A DNA stretch of 64,000 nt, taken from the NCBI GenBank assembly GCA_022600955.1, contig JAHZJK010000010.1:62001-126000 (forward strand). Reading direction: 5' to 3'. A model generated the notes under the pieces. The model had not been told where the DNA came from, did not search any database, and worked only from the letters and a program-made list of their open reading frames with translations. The position numbers and the translations under genes were made by a program. The stretch is from Gammaproteobacteria bacterium. Lineage in GTDB: Bacteria; Pseudomonadota; Gammaproteobacteria; Steroidobacterales; Woeseiaceae. Below, piece by piece: positions 55,115-64,000 of this stretch; position 1 is the first letter of the stretch, and each line of letters starts with the position of its first letter.

Positions 55115-56352
55115 GTGATGTAGCAAATGAAGACCGAGAGTTCGATATTGTCGTGCAGGGGGCCACTGGCTTCACAGGAAACCTTGTCGCCGAATATTTA
55201 CTGCGAGAGTACGGCGCCAATGGCGATATTCGCTGGGCGATGGCCGGGCGCAGCAAGGACAAGCTTGAAAAAGTTCGTGCCGGGCTGGGAGAAGACGCTG
55301 GCAGTATCGAACTCATCGTTGCGGATAGCTTCAACACAGACGCGTTGAACGCACTCGCCGCTCGCACCAGGGTGATTCTGACGACCGTCGGACCATACGC
55401 CCTCTACGGCTCGGAACTTGTTGCTGCCTGTGTTGCCAATGGCACTCACTACTGCGACCTCGCCGGCGAAGTGCAGTGGGTGCGAAAGATGATTGACCTG
55501 CATCACGACGAGGCAAAACGAACCGGGGCGCGGATCGTGCATTGCTGTGGATTTGACTCGGTACCAATGGATCTCGGTGTGTTTTTCTTCCAGCAGGCAG
55601 CGAAAGAGAAGTACGGGCAGTACTGTCAGTCAATCAGCATGTTCGTCAAGGCGACGAAAGGTACGGCCAGCGGCGGCACGCTCGCGAGCCTTGTCAACTT
55701 GATCAAGGAAAGTCGCGAGGACCGGGAGATCGCTCGTGTGCTCGTACATCCCTACAGCCTGAACCCCGAGGGAGAGCGCGAGGGACCCGACCGGCGGGAC
55801 CAGCAAAAGATGATTTATCGTGACGAGGTCAAGTCATGGACGGCGCCATTCGTCATGGCGGCCGTGAATACGAAAGTTGTGCGTCGCAGTCACGCGCTCG
55901 CAGGCTACCCCTACGGCAAGGAATTTCGTTACGAAGAAGCCGTGTTGACCGGCGACGGGCCGAGCGGCTGGGCGAAAGGCACGGCCATGATTGCGATGCT
56001 CGGAAGCGTTGTGCTCGGCGCATCGTTCTCCCCTACGCGCGCATTGCTGGAAAAATTCATCCTCGCTAAACCTGGCGAAGGCCCGGACGAGGAGCTGCAG
56101 CAGAGCGGCTTCTTCAACCTTATTCAAATCGGCAAACTACCTGACGGTACTCAACTTCGCACTCGCATAACCGGCGACCAGGATCCCGGCTACGGTTCGA
56201 CCAGCAAGATGCTCAGTGAATGTGCGATATGTCTTGCCAAGGACGATCTGCCGACCGGCGGCGGCGTCTGGACACCTGCCGCGGCGATGGGTCAGCCTTT
56301 ATTGCAGCGCTTGCAAAAAAACGCCGGACTTAGCTTCGAACTACTTGCCTGA
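55111..56352 (+). CDS. saccharopine dehydrogenase-like / trans-acting enoyl reductase family protein
   Basis: 413 residues; TTG start at 55111 overlapping the GNAT stop (TTGA). The N-terminal Rossmann fold has VVQGATGFTGNLVAEYL and MAGRSKDKLEKV. The middle has HYCDLAGEVQWVRKMID and VHCCGFDSVPMDLG, typical of the saccharopine dehydrogenase NADP-binding family that includes mycobacterial trans-acting enoyl reductases and eukaryotic SCCPDH. The actual reaction is unknown; a role in lipid metabolism is plausible. It converges with the DUF1684 gene, overlapping 12 bp. Confidence 0.88.
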   Translation: MSDVANEDREFDIVVQGATGFTGNLVAEYLLREYGANGDIRWAMAGRSKDKLEKVRAGLGEDAGSIELIVADSFNTDALNALAARTRVILTTVGPYALYGSELVAACVANGTHYCDLAGEVQWVRKMIDLHHDEAKRTGARIVHCCGFDSVPMDLGVFFFQQAAKEKYGQYCQSISMFVKATKGTASGGTLASLVNLIKESREDREIARVLVHPYSLNPEGEREGPDRRDQQKMIYRDEVKSWTAPFVMAAVNTKVVRRSHALAGYPYGKEFRYEEAVLTGDGPSGWAKGTAMIAMLGSVVLGASFSPTRALLEKFILAKPGEGPDEELQQSGFFNLIQIGKLPDGTQLRTRITGDQDPGYGSTSKMLSECAICLAKDDLPTGGGVWTPAAAMGQPLLQRLQKNAGLSFELLA

Positions 56353-57267
56353 AGCGTAGTGCAACGACTGGTTGTACTTCTCTCCTGCTTCGATCCTGAT
56401 CGGCAGGCGATTGCGCGGCGAGGCAACCGGACACGTCGAAAAATCATTGAAGGCGCAAGGCGGACTATAGGACTTGTTGAAATCCAGAACCGTCTTACCG
56501 TCCTCCGCGGGCATTTCAGAATAGAGGAACCGGCCCGCGCCGTAGGTAACGCCACGACTCGTCAGGTCGCCGAACACATAGAACAGTCGATCACCTGACG
56601 CGTACGCCTCCAGCTCAAAACGCTCGCCGCCGATCTCAAATTCGACCACACCAGGAGACTCCGGGTGATATCCGAGTCCTTCAATAACAGTGCCAACGTT
56701 TGCGATCTGCGGTTCGTCATAGCGACGTAGCACAGCCTCCACACGAAACGCCGGGTCGATCGCGAAATAGGGTAACGGCCCGAAACTTGCGACAAATGGA
56801 TGTTCGAAGTTGCGCAATCTTACGGCGTATCGCTCATCTCTTTCGACGACAGTCCACGCCAGTGACCCGTGCGAAATCATCACCGGCGCATCCGATGTAT
56901 CGGCAGCGATCAGTATTTCGCTGACTGGCTGCTCATCATGTCGCACCTGGACACCGTCACGCACTGACATTGAGACGCCCGCACTGTCGACCACAAAGGT
57001 TCCAATATGCGCGTCGCCAACACCCGGAAACACGATGTCATTGCCCTCAGCAGAGCCGAAACTATAGCTCCCCGGCTCCAGCCAATAGAGCCCGATCTGA
57101 TTCAAATAGCCGGTCGGCGCGAGCAGGTTTTCAAGCCGCTCGGCGCGCCATTGCATGATTTCTGCCCGGTAAGCTGCCTCATCGAACGCTGCACCGCTGT
57201 CACCGCAGGAGGCCACAAGCAAAGCCAGCACTGGCATGTACCAGGTTTTGGTAGTTGATTTCTGCAT
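56341..57267 (-). CDS. DUF1684 family lipoprotein
   Basis: 308 residues with a lipoprotein signal peptide; the lipobox ends LVASC at Cys21. The DUF1684 signature is FNKSYSPPCAFNDFSTCP near 265-285 and ASPRNRLPIRIEAGEKY, with GLYWLEPGSYSFGS near residue 60. The function of the family is unknown. It is divergent from typA (75-bp gap) and converges with the reductase gene. Confidence 0.9.
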   Translation of the reverse strand: MQKSTTKTWYMPVLALLVASCGDSGAAFDEAAYRAEIMQWRAERLENLLAPTGYLNQIGLYWLEPGSYSFGSAEGNDIVFPGVGDAHIGTFVVDSAGVSMSVRDGVQVRHDEQPVSEILIAADTSDAPVMISHGSLAWTVVERDERYAVRLRNFEHPFVASFGPLPYFAIDPAFRVEAVLRRYDEPQIANVGTVIEGLGYHPESPGVVEFEIGGERFELEAYASGDRLFYVFGDLTSRGVTYGAGRFLYSEMPAEDGKTVLDFNKSYSPPCAFNDFSTCPVASPRNRLPIRIEAGEKYNQSLHYASGK

Positions 57268-57342
57268 GGACTGAAGTGTGCCATATCAATTATCAAAAGG
57301 GGTCTCTATAATCCGGCGCCTGAATTCCCAGGCCCAACCCCA

Positions 57343-59169
57343 ATGTCCGATATCACTAAATTACGCAACGTCGCGATCATCGCCCATGTCGATCACGGCA
57401 AGACCACGCTGGTTGACCAGATGCTGCAACAGTCCGGCACGCTCGGTCCACGAGCGGCCGTACCCGACCGAGTCATGGACTCCAACGACCAGGAGCGAGA
57501 ACGCGGAATTACGATTCTGGCGAAGAATACCGCTGTCAATTGGAACGACTATCGAATCAATATCGTTGACACGCCGGGCCACGCCGATTTCGGCGGCGAG
57601 GTAGAACGTGTCCTGTCCATGGTCGACAGCGTGCTGCTGCTGGTTGATGCGGTCGAAGGACCCATGCCGCAGACCCGCTTCGTGACAGAAAAAGCATTTG
57701 CCCAGGGCCTGGTGCCAGTCGTCGTAATCAACAAAATAGATCGAGATGGCGCACGACCTGACTGGGTTATTGATCAGACGTTTGATCTGTTCGACCGACT
57801 AGGTGCGACAGATGAGCAGCTCGATTTTCCGATTATCTACGCCTCAGCGCTCGAGGGATATGCCAGCGAAGATGCCGATACCCGCAGCGGCGACATGACG
57901 CCGTTGTTCGAGGCGATTGTGAAGAATGTTCCGCACCCGGATGTCGATCCGGATGGACCGTTGCAACTGCAGGTATCAAGCCTGGACTACGACACCTATG
58001 TTGGCCTGCTCGGGATCGGCAAGATCACACGCGGCACTCTAAACACCAACGCCTCTGTAAGCGTTGTAGCGCCCAACAAGAAATCGCGCCGCGCGCGAGT
58101 TCTCGAGTTGTTCGGTTTTGACGGCTTGAAGCGCCAGCGAGTGGACAGCGCATCGGCGGGCGACATCGTCGTCTTCAGCGGTATCGATAAGCTCGGCATC
58201 TCCGACACCCTCTGTGACCCGTTGCATGAAGAGGCGCTACCGCCACTCAGCGTCGATGAGCCGACCGTAAACATGACGTTCCAGGTCAACAAGTCACCAT
58301 TTGCAGGGCAGGACGGTAAGTTTCTGACCAGCCGCCAGATTCGTGAAAGGCTTGAGCAGGAACTCAAACACAATGTTGCGTTGCGCGTAGATGCGACCAA
58401 CGACCCAGACAAATTCAGAGTATCCGGTCGCGGTGAATTGCACCTGTCAGTACTTGTGGAGACCATGCGTCGAGAGGGTTTCGAACTTGCCGTTTCGAGG
58501 CCTGAAATCATCATGCACGACGTTGACGGTGTCGAACACGAGCCCTGGGAACAGTTGACCGTCGACTTTGACGAAGAACACCAGGGTGGCGTAATGACGC
58601 GACTGGCGGATCGCAAAGGCGAGCTACAGAATATGCTCCCCGACGGCAAAGGACGTATGCGACTCGACTACAGGATCCCAACACGAGGGCTGATTGGTTT
58701 TCGGACCGAATACATGACCGCGACATCCGGCAGCGGGTTGCTCTACCACGTTCTCGACGACTACGCGCCGCGCGTCAAGGGCATGATTGCGCAACGCAAC
58801 AACGGAACCCTCGTATCGATGGTTCACGGAAAAGCCCTCGCCTATTCACTGTTCAATCTGCAGGAACGCGGCAAGCTTTTCATCGGGCATGGCGCTCCGG
58901 TCTATGAAGGCATGATCGTAGGTATTCACAAGCGGCAGAATGATCTGGTTGTAAATCCGACCAAGGGAAAACAGCTGACGAACGTTCGCGCTGCCGGCAC
59001 CGACGAAAACCTGGTTCTGACTCCGCCGTTGCGCTATTCGCTGGAGCAGTCGCTGGAGTTTCTCGATGACGACGAATTGCTCGAGGTAACACCGTTGCAT
59101 TTGCGTCTGCGCAAGAAGTCCCTCAAGGAAACTGACCGTAAGCGCGATGCACGCCAGAAGGTGTCGTGA
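57343..59169 (+). CDS. typA: ribosome-associated GTPase TypA/BipA
   Basis: Translational GTPase of the EF-G/LepA superfamily involved in 50S assembly and stress growth; 608 residues. G-motifs are visible: [15 protein letters not shown], the [12 protein letters not shown] switch II and [12 protein letters not shown]. The C-terminal BipA-specific region has [15 protein letters not shown]. The stop overlaps the srkA start (GTGA), so the two are translated together. Confidence 0.97.
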   Translation: MSDITKLRNVAIIAHVDHGKTTLVDQMLQQSGTLGPRAAVPDRVMDSNDQERERGITILAKNTAVNWNDYRINIVDTPGHADFGGEVERVLSMVDSVLLLVDAVEGPMPQTRFVTEKAFAQGLVPVVVINKIDRDGARPDWVIDQTFDLFDRLGATDEQLDFPIIYASALEGYASEDADTRSGDMTPLFEAIVKNVPHPDVDPDGPLQLQVSSLDYDTYVGLLGIGKITRGTLNTNASVSVVAPNKKSRRARVLELFGFDGLKRQRVDSASAGDIVVFSGIDKLGISDTLCDPLHEEALPPLSVDEPTVNMTFQVNKSPFAGQDGKFLTSRQIRERLEQELKHNVALRVDATNDPDKFRVSGRGELHLSVLVETMRREGFELAVSRPEIIMHDVDGVEHEPWEQLTVDFDEEHQGGVMTRLADRKGELQNMLPDGKGRMRLDYRIPTRGLIGFRTEYMTATSGSGLLYHVLDDYAPRVKGMIAQRNNGTLVSMVHGKALAYSLFNLQERGKLFIGHGAPVYEGMIVGIHKRQNDLVVNPTKGKQLTNVRAAGTDENLVLTPPLRYSLEQSLEFLDDDELLEVTPLHLRLRKKSLKETDRKRDARQKVS

Positions 59170-60164
59170 CGGGAGATCCGGCAACACTGGCATTCGCAGG
59201 CCTGCAGCCTGAAGACATCGTCGCAACACTGGTCGACCTTGGTTTTGACTGTGATGGACGTTTTCTTGCGCTGAACAGCTACGAGAACCGCGTTTATCAG
59301 ATCGGCATTGAGGACGCTCGACCAGTGGTCGCCAAATTCTACCGTCCAGGACGCTGGAGCGACGCTGCGATCATTGAAGAGCATGAGTTCTCGATTGATC
59401 TCGCGGACCAGGAAATCCCTGTCGTGCCACCGATGGTTATCGACGGCGCCACACTGAAGCACTTTGAGCACCACCGACTCGCCGTTTATCCGTGCCGGGG
59501 CGGCCGGGCACCCGACCTCGACAACTACGACCTGCTTGGCCAACTGGGCAGACTGGTGGCACGGATTCACCTCGAGGGCGAGCAGTCCTCCTTCCGGGAC
59601 CGGCCGCGGATCGACATACAGAGCTACGGCGTCGACTCAGTTGACTACCTGCTCGACAACGACTTCATCCCCGACGACAACATGGACGCCTATGAATCCA
59701 TCGTGGAACTTGTGCTGGACGGCGTTGAAGCATGCTTTGAACGAGCCGGAGACGTGACAGAATTGCGTCTGCACGGTGACTTTCACCCGGGCAACGTACT
59801 GGTCGATCAAGACCGCCTGCACATTGTAGACCTGGACGATTGCCGACATGGGCCGGCAGTTCAGGACCTGTGGATGTTTCTCTCGGGTGACCGTGAGGAA
59901 CAGACTCCGCAGCTTGAAGCGCTGCTGGAAGGGTACCAGTCGTTTCGTCGCTTCGACGCTCGCGAACTGCACCTTGTCGAGGCATTGCGCAGTCTGCGAA
60001 TAATGCATTATGCGGCATGGTTAGCGCGCCGCTGGGAAGATCCGGCATTTAAAATCGCATTTCCGTGGTTTGATAGCAGGCGCTACTGGGATGAGCATGT
60101 ACTCAACCTTCGAGAACAAGTGGCACTGATGCAGGAAGCGCCGCTTGAGTGGCGCGACTACTAG
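59166..60164 (+). CDS. srkA: stress response kinase SrkA/YihE-type
   Basis: Aminoglycoside-phosphotransferase-fold serine/threonine kinase; in E. coli it counters MazF-linked and envelope stress death. 332 residues. The N-lobe has LNSYENRVYQIGIED and VVAKFYRPGRWSD. The catalytic loop is LRLHGDFHPGNVLVD, with the metal motif VDLDDCRHGPAVQDLW. GTG start overlapping the typA stop. It ends abutting the amidotransferase on the other strand. Confidence 0.93.
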   Translation: MTGDPATLAFAGLQPEDIVATLVDLGFDCDGRFLALNSYENRVYQIGIEDARPVVAKFYRPGRWSDAAIIEEHEFSIDLADQEIPVVPPMVIDGATLKHFEHHRLAVYPCRGGRAPDLDNYDLLGQLGRLVARIHLEGEQSSFRDRPRIDIQSYGVDSVDYLLDNDFIPDDNMDAYESIVELVLDGVEACFERAGDVTELRLHGDFHPGNVLVDQDRLHIVDLDDCRHGPAVQDLWMFLSGDREEQTPQLEALLEGYQSFRRFDARELHLVEALRSLRIMHYAAWLARRWEDPAFKIAFPWFDSRRYWDEHVLNLREQVALMQEAPLEWRDY

Positions 60165-60917
60165 CTACCTGGACGGCAATGCGCGGCGCCGGGGTGAGAT
60201 ATCAAAGCGCTCAATCCAGCGTGAAAAAGTCGCCACGCTAAGCGCCTCAAGTGCATCAATCGAAGCAGGAACCTGATCCCTGATATCGTCAGGCTCTATA
60301 TTGCCGGCCTCTGCCTGCAAGACTGGCTGATTCGCAGGCACCGTTAACCAGCGCTCGATCAACGACCTGTCAACTTCGAGGTGAAACTGAAACCCGTAGG
60401 CATGTTCGCCGTATCTGAATGCCTGCACATCGCTGGCATCAGACGCCGCCAGGTGAATTGCGCCCGGTGGCAGATGAATGCCATCTTCATGCCACTGGAA
60501 AACTTCCTGAACAGGCGAAAATGCCGATAACACCGGATCACAGTTGCCGGCATCAGTCAGTTCTACGTTGTACCAACCGATTTCGCGCTTGGCGTTGCGC
60601 GTCACTTCACCGCCAAGCGCTTTCGCAAGCAACTGCGCGCCGAGGCAGATTCCCAGCACAGAAATATCGCGCTGCAGCGCCTCACGGATCAGTTCAATCT
60701 CAGTCAGAAGATTCGGGTGCGAGTCGATCTGGTCTGAATTCATCGGGCCGCCAAGGATAATCAGCGCCTGATAGCCCTCGAGAGTAGGACAGGATTCCGG
60801 TTCCCTGCCAAAATTCACATAGCGAATTCGGAAACCGGCTTTTTTCAGCAACGGATCCAGTGTGCCCAGCGGCTCATACGGAACATGTTGAAAGACAAGA
60901 ATTTTTGGCCGCGGCAT
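60165..60917 (-). CDS. class I glutamine amidotransferase
   Basis: 250 residues, a stand-alone GATase1 of the GuaA-like family. The catalytic triad is C91 (GICLGAQLLA), H179 and E181 (FQFHLEVD). The early PGG-type loop is ALIILGGPMN. It probably hydrolyses glutamine or a gamma-glutamyl compound; the acceptor is unknown. No synthetase partner is adjacent. Confidence 0.88.
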   Translation of the reverse strand: MPRPKILVFQHVPYEPLGTLDPLLKKAGFRIRYVNFGREPESCPTLEGYQALIILGGPMNSDQIDSHPNLLTEIELIREALQRDISVLGICLGAQLLAKALGGEVTRNAKREIGWYNVELTDAGNCDPVLSAFSPVQEVFQWHEDGIHLPPGAIHLAASDASDVQAFRYGEHAYGFQFHLEVDRSLIERWLTVPANQPVLQAEAGNIEPDDIRDQVPASIDALEALSVATFSRWIERFDISPRRRALPSR

Positions 60918-61129
60918 CGAGAAAGGGCTCTGTGTTGCAAATTGGTACGCTATGCGCCTTTATACGCACGGAAAGTCAATTATTGAACCCCGAATTCGTT
61001 TGCACTCGTCGATTTGCCAACTTAAAGTGGTCACTGGCTGTTCGCGGTAGGAATTCCGCGGAACTTAGCGCTGGAAACGCGCTCTGATATAGCAGCGAAC
61101 GGAATCTCAACGCAGGGCCCGACCTTTTG

Positions 61130-61840
61130 ATGGCACCACACAGACTTCACCTGGCAGTTATTCTGTTTGCATTGCTTGCGACAGGTTGTGCAGCGAACGT
61201 TACGGTAGAACAGCCAACGATCCCGGAACCACACATCGAACAATTGCCGCTCAGCGTGGCGGTGCGAATTCCAGCCAAATTCAATAATTTCGTCCACGAA
61301 GAAAACGTGCTCGGTCGCGAGACATGGACGATTGACCTGGGCTCGGCCAACGCAGCCTTCTTCAAGCAGTTGTTCTCGTACATGTTTGAGAACGTCATTA
61401 TTCTCGGCCCTGACGACAATGCGCTCGACCACACTTTTGACGCCCTGGTTGAACCTGATATTGAGGGATTCGAGTTTTCGGTGCCAAACCAGAGCAAGAC
61501 TGACGCATTCGCTGTTTGGATCCGTTACAAGATGCGAGTGTTCGACAGCGCCGGCAACAGCGCTGCGAGCTGGACGGTCAGTGCTTACGGCAAGAGCCAG
61601 AAAGAAGGCATCGGAGGTTCCAAAGCATTGCAACGCGCAGCCGTTCTCGCCATGCGCGACGCAGCGGCGCTTATTCTTTTGCAAATGAACAAGGCAACGA
61701 AAATTAGCGACCTCGCCGACGGTCCGCTGGACATTCCTGCGCTCGGGGCAGAGTCTGTGGCCGGCCCGGATGCGCCGCCAGAGCCTGGTGGCAGTTTCGG
61801 CATTTTCGCGATCGGAGGAATCGACGATGAAGGTGAATAA
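61130..61840 (+). CDS. hypothetical lipoprotein
   Basis: 236 residues from MAPHRLHLAVILF; the lipobox LATGC places Cys at 20. The mature protein has VRIPAKFNNFVHEENVLGRE and a mixed alpha/beta body ending in a Gly/Pro-rich tail (SFGIFAIGGIDDEGE). No family recognised. It overlaps the following lipoprotein gene by 14 bp, so the two are an operon and probably act together in the envelope. Confidence 0.75.
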   Translation: MAPHRLHLAVILFALLATGCAANVTVEQPTIPEPHIEQLPLSVAVRIPAKFNNFVHEENVLGRETWTIDLGSANAAFFKQLFSYMFENVIILGPDDNALDHTFDALVEPDIEGFEFSVPNQSKTDAFAVWIRYKMRVFDSAGNSAASWTVSAYGKSQKEGIGGSKALQRAAVLAMRDAAALILLQMNKATKISDLADGPLDIPALGAESVAGPDAPPEPGGSFGIFAIGGIDDEGE

Positions 61841-62489
61841 CTCGCTAGCCATAGTGACTGCGATATCTCTCAGCGGATGTGTAACCGCCAGAGTTGAAGA
61901 CGCCCGCGAGGCAACGACAGGTCTGAATGACGGAGAGTCGGTGGTTGTGATGGCGAAGAGTTACCACCAGGGCAACGAGACAGAAGCTGATTACATCAAC
62001 TGTGTAGAAAGTGCGTTGGGCAGAGGATCCAAAGGGCTCAACGTTATCCCCAATCAGAATTTCGTCGATAACCTGTTTCCATGGTTTGAACCGCGGACGG
62101 CTCCAGCTGACACCAAGGGACTGGTCAAATTGATGAAGCGCCCCGGCGTAACCGATGCCGTGAAGAAAATGGGCGTCCGATACATCATCTGGCTGGATGG
62201 CGATACAGAACGTGTCGCGCAGGGTGGCAGTCTGTCGTGCGCAGCAGGCCCGGGCGGTGGTGGCTGTTTTGGTTTTGCCTGGTGGCAGAACGATGCAGAC
62301 TACGAGGCATCAGTCTGGGATCTTGAAGGCTATGAAACCGCTGGCACCGTCACTGCAGATTTTAGCGGTACGTCATTTCTGCCGGCCCTGGTAGTTCCGA
62401 TACCGCTGATCGCAAGAACTCAGTCGAAGGCTTGCAAAGGCCTGGCACAACAACTCAGGGCATTCATCGTTAGCGACGAAAAAGCCTGA
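61827..62489 (+). CDS. hypothetical lipoprotein
   Basis: 220 residues from MKVNNSLAIVTAISLSGC; lipobox Cys18. The mature part has NDGESVVVMAKSYHQGNE and GVRYIIWLDGDTERVAQGG, followed by a Gly/Cys-rich loop (SCAAGPGGGGCFGFAWWQ). The C-terminus is hydrophobic. No family recognised. It is coupled to the preceding lipoprotein and converges with the NlpC/P60 gene 3 bp away. Confidence 0.75.
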   Translation: MKVNNSLAIVTAISLSGCVTARVEDAREATTGLNDGESVVVMAKSYHQGNETEADYINCVESALGRGSKGLNVIPNQNFVDNLFPWFEPRTAPADTKGLVKLMKRPGVTDAVKKMGVRYIIWLDGDTERVAQGGSLSCAAGPGGGGCFGFAWWQNDADYEASVWDLEGYETAGTVTADFSGTSFLPALVVPIPLIARTQSKACKGLAQQLRAFIVSDEKA

Positions 62490-62492
62490 GCT

Positions 62493-62981
62493 CTATCGCG
62501 GCCGTCCGGCCCTGACAAATGCCTTATCGTAATAATCCGACGTCAAGCTGGCGACAGCGACGGTCTTGCCTGACGACGGGGCATGCACAAACCTCTGACC
62601 ACCCACGTACATTCCGACATGTGCCATTTTTCCATCAACATTGAAAAACAACAGGTCGCCGGGCTGAAGTTCACGCTTCGACACGGTTTCTGTTGCTGAC
62701 CAGAGTTGCGAGGTTGTACGAGGCATCCGCAGCCCGGCCTGAGCGTACGAGAATTGCACCAGGCCGCTGCAGTCGAATCCCGTGGTCGTCGATCCTCCAT
62801 AGCGATACGGAACACCCAACTGACGCAAGGCAACGCGGCTCGCAACGTCCCCCACCGAATGCCGGACCTCGGTCTGCGGGCGTTTTTCCGGTGTTGACGA
62901 ACATGCACCCAGCATGGCCAACATCGTGAAAATTAAGGCGAAACGCCATTTTTTCCGGAAAAGCTGCGCTATCATCTGCAT
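62493..62981 (-). CDS. NlpC/P60 family lipoprotein peptidase
   Basis: 162 residues. The lipobox is LGAC with Cys27, so it is anchored to a membrane. The NlpC/P60 triad is visible: C71 in FDCSGLVQFSYA, H121 in MAHVGMYVGG and H133 in FVHAP. YRYGGSTTTGFD is the usual approach to the Cys. Acts as a peptidoglycan endopeptidase, resembling the E. coli Spr/MepS or NlpC type. The exact paralog cannot be assigned. Confidence 0.93.
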   Translation of the reverse strand: MQMIAQLFRKKWRFALIFTMLAMLGACSSTPEKRPQTEVRHSVGDVASRVALRQLGVPYRYGGSTTTGFDCSGLVQFSYAQAGLRMPRTTSQLWSATETVSKRELQPGDLLFFNVDGKMAHVGMYVGGQRFVHAPSSGKTVAVASLTSDYYDKAFVRAGRPR

Positions 62982-63032
62982 TTCTTGCCGCCGAACCAGA
63001 CCCTACAATACGCTAGCGGGCCTTAATACTGT

Positions 63033-64000
63033 ATGAACTGCTTCTCAGGAACACTATTTCTCACAAGCGCCCTTTTCATCTCGGCCTGCAGCGCACCCGC
63101 GTCTGAGACCCCGGACTCAAATGGCAAAAATGAGTACCAGGTTCACTATGATGTCACCGCCGATCCCGGCGAAGGCATCGTTCGCGTCGAATTGCAGCTA
63201 AAGCAGCCACGCGCTTTACTTCGAGAGCTTTCATTTTCGACCCGGGACGCCCTGCAGGATATTGTCGCCGACGGTGAGTTGCAGATCGACGACGCCCGCG
63301 TCACATGGCAGCCGCCGCGAGGTGGGGGATCACTGCGATGGGCGATGAGCGTCAACAGCAAACGCGGAGAAGGCGGCTACGATGCTTATATGAACTCCGA
63401 CTGGGCCATCTTTCGTGCTGAGGACATTATTCCGCGCAGCCGGACGCGCACCCTGAAAGGTGCCAGTAGCGATACAACGATGTCGATACACACGCCCGCT
63501 GGATGGTCCGCCATTAGTCAGTACTCAACTTTGCAGAGCCGAATCGAGATTGAAACACCGGGGCGACGATTCGAACAACCTAGCGGCTGGATCGCGATTG
63601 GGAAACTCGGCGTACGCCGTGAAACTATCGCGGGCATACGGGTTGCGGTTGTCGGCCCCGAAAGCCAGTCGATTCGCCGCATGGATATGCTCGCGCTGCT
63701 TAACTGGACATTGCCCGAGCTCGCCCAGCTGCTGCCCGACGCCATGCCACGCCTTACGATTATCAGCGCGGCCGATCCAATGTGGCGCGGCGGATTGTCC
63801 GCACCTGCTTCGCTTTTCATTCACTCGGACCGGCCACTAATCAGCGAGAACGGCACGAGCACACTGCTTCACGAGGTGATGCATGTCGCCCTCGGGCTGC
63901 GATCTGTCGAAGGCAACGACTGGATCACAGAGGGTCTCGCGGAATACTACAGCTTGCAGTTACTGCGGCGCGGCAACGCAATTACGAAACGTCGTTACAC
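63033..64000 (+). CDS. lipoprotein metallopeptidase, gluzincin-like (partial)
   Basis: The reading stays open from the ATG at 63033 to the window end (322 codons plus two bases), so the 3' part is missing. Lipoprotein signal: FISAC with Cys19. Near the edge, LLHEVMHVALG gives HExxH at 280-284 and is followed by WITEGLAEYY, where E300 fits the third ligand of an M1/M61-like gluzincin. The spacer is 15 residues, shorter than the 18 of M1 aminopeptidases, so it is probably a different subfamily. It points away from the NlpC gene. Confidence 0.72.
   Translation, partial: MNCFSGTLFLTSALFISACSAPASETPDSNGKNEYQVHYDVTADPGEGIVRVELQLKQPRALLRELSFSTRDALQDIVADGELQIDDARVTWQPPRGGGSLRWAMSVNSKRGEGGYDAYMNSDWAIFRAEDIIPRSRTRTLKGASSDTTMSIHTPAGWSAISQYSTLQSRIEIETPGRRFEQPSGWIAIGKLGVRRETIAGIRVAVVGPESQSIRRMDMLALLNWTLPELAQLLPDAMPRLTIISAADPMWRGGLSAPASLFIHSDRPLISENGTSTLLHEVMHVALGLRSVEGNDWITEGLAEYYSLQLLRRGNAITKRRY

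Overview
The window is a 64 kb piece of a gammaproteobacterial chromosome. The main evidence is gene order: dnaJ-dapB-carA-carB-greA, rlmE-ftsH-folP-glmM-tpiA-secG-tRNA-Leu running into the nuo operon, fur/bamE divergent, ratA/ratB, and smpB next to ssrA. hrcA lies upstream of grpE-dnaK-dnaJ, and the tmRNA tag reads ANDDNYALAA. The nuo operon directly after secG-tRNA-Leu recalls Xanthomonadales and related environmental lineages (Woeseia/Chromatiales-like); the exact taxon is inference.

Layout. (1) 1-7204: nuoA-nuoH on the minus strand, tightly overlapping, with nuoH cut by the window edge. (2) 7341-24692: minus-strand housekeeping block with hrcA, grpE, dnaK, dnaJ, dapB, carA, carB, greA, rlmE, ftsH, folP, glmM, tpiA, secG and tRNA-Leu(GAG). 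Only yhbY is on the plus strand. grpE and dnaK each have a clear sigma-32-type heat-shock promoter. dapB has no ATG/GTG/TTG start before its Rossmann loop. (3) 24750-30839: nadK-recN, fur, bamE, ratB-ratA, an NSS-family sodium symporter and smpB. (4) 30917-31277: ssrA (tmRNA).

(5) 31278-45233: a genomic island of about 14 kb inserted at the 3' end of ssrA. It is bounded by a 14-bp direct repeat (31264-31277 and 45220-45233). A DUF4102-type tyrosine integrase lies at the right end, and a second FimB-like recombinase at the left. Near-identical tandem repeats just inside both ends look like integrase arm sites. The right half is a minimal phage-like module: AlpA-type regulator, a replication- or HTH-like gene followed by four 17-bp repeats, a hairpin terminator/attenuator, a coiled-coil protein, a prohead protease fused to an HExxH peptidase, an HK97 gp10-like protein and a tape-measure protein. 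I find no terminase, portal, capsid or tail-tube gene. The left half holds unknown cargo, including an RxxxxH (HEPN-like) protein and a TerB-like/BRCT fusion. This resembles a phage satellite, and the particular gene set is the best candidate here for something undescribed. The original ssrA terminator is now on the far side of the island.

(6) 45272-52175: a decayed REP-associated transposase, a probable immunity gene, and a 1873-residue Sec-exported RHS/YD-repeat polymorphic toxin with a LamG-like domain inserted among its repeats. (7) 52176-64000: envelope and housekeeping genes: a DUF442 phosphatase-like protein, a large exported protein, a GNAT acetyltransferase, a saccharopine-dehydrogenase-like reductase, a DUF1684 lipoprotein, typA/bipA, srkA, a class I glutamine amidotransferase, two lipoproteins, an NlpC/P60 lipoprotein and a truncated lipoprotein metallopeptidase at the window edge.
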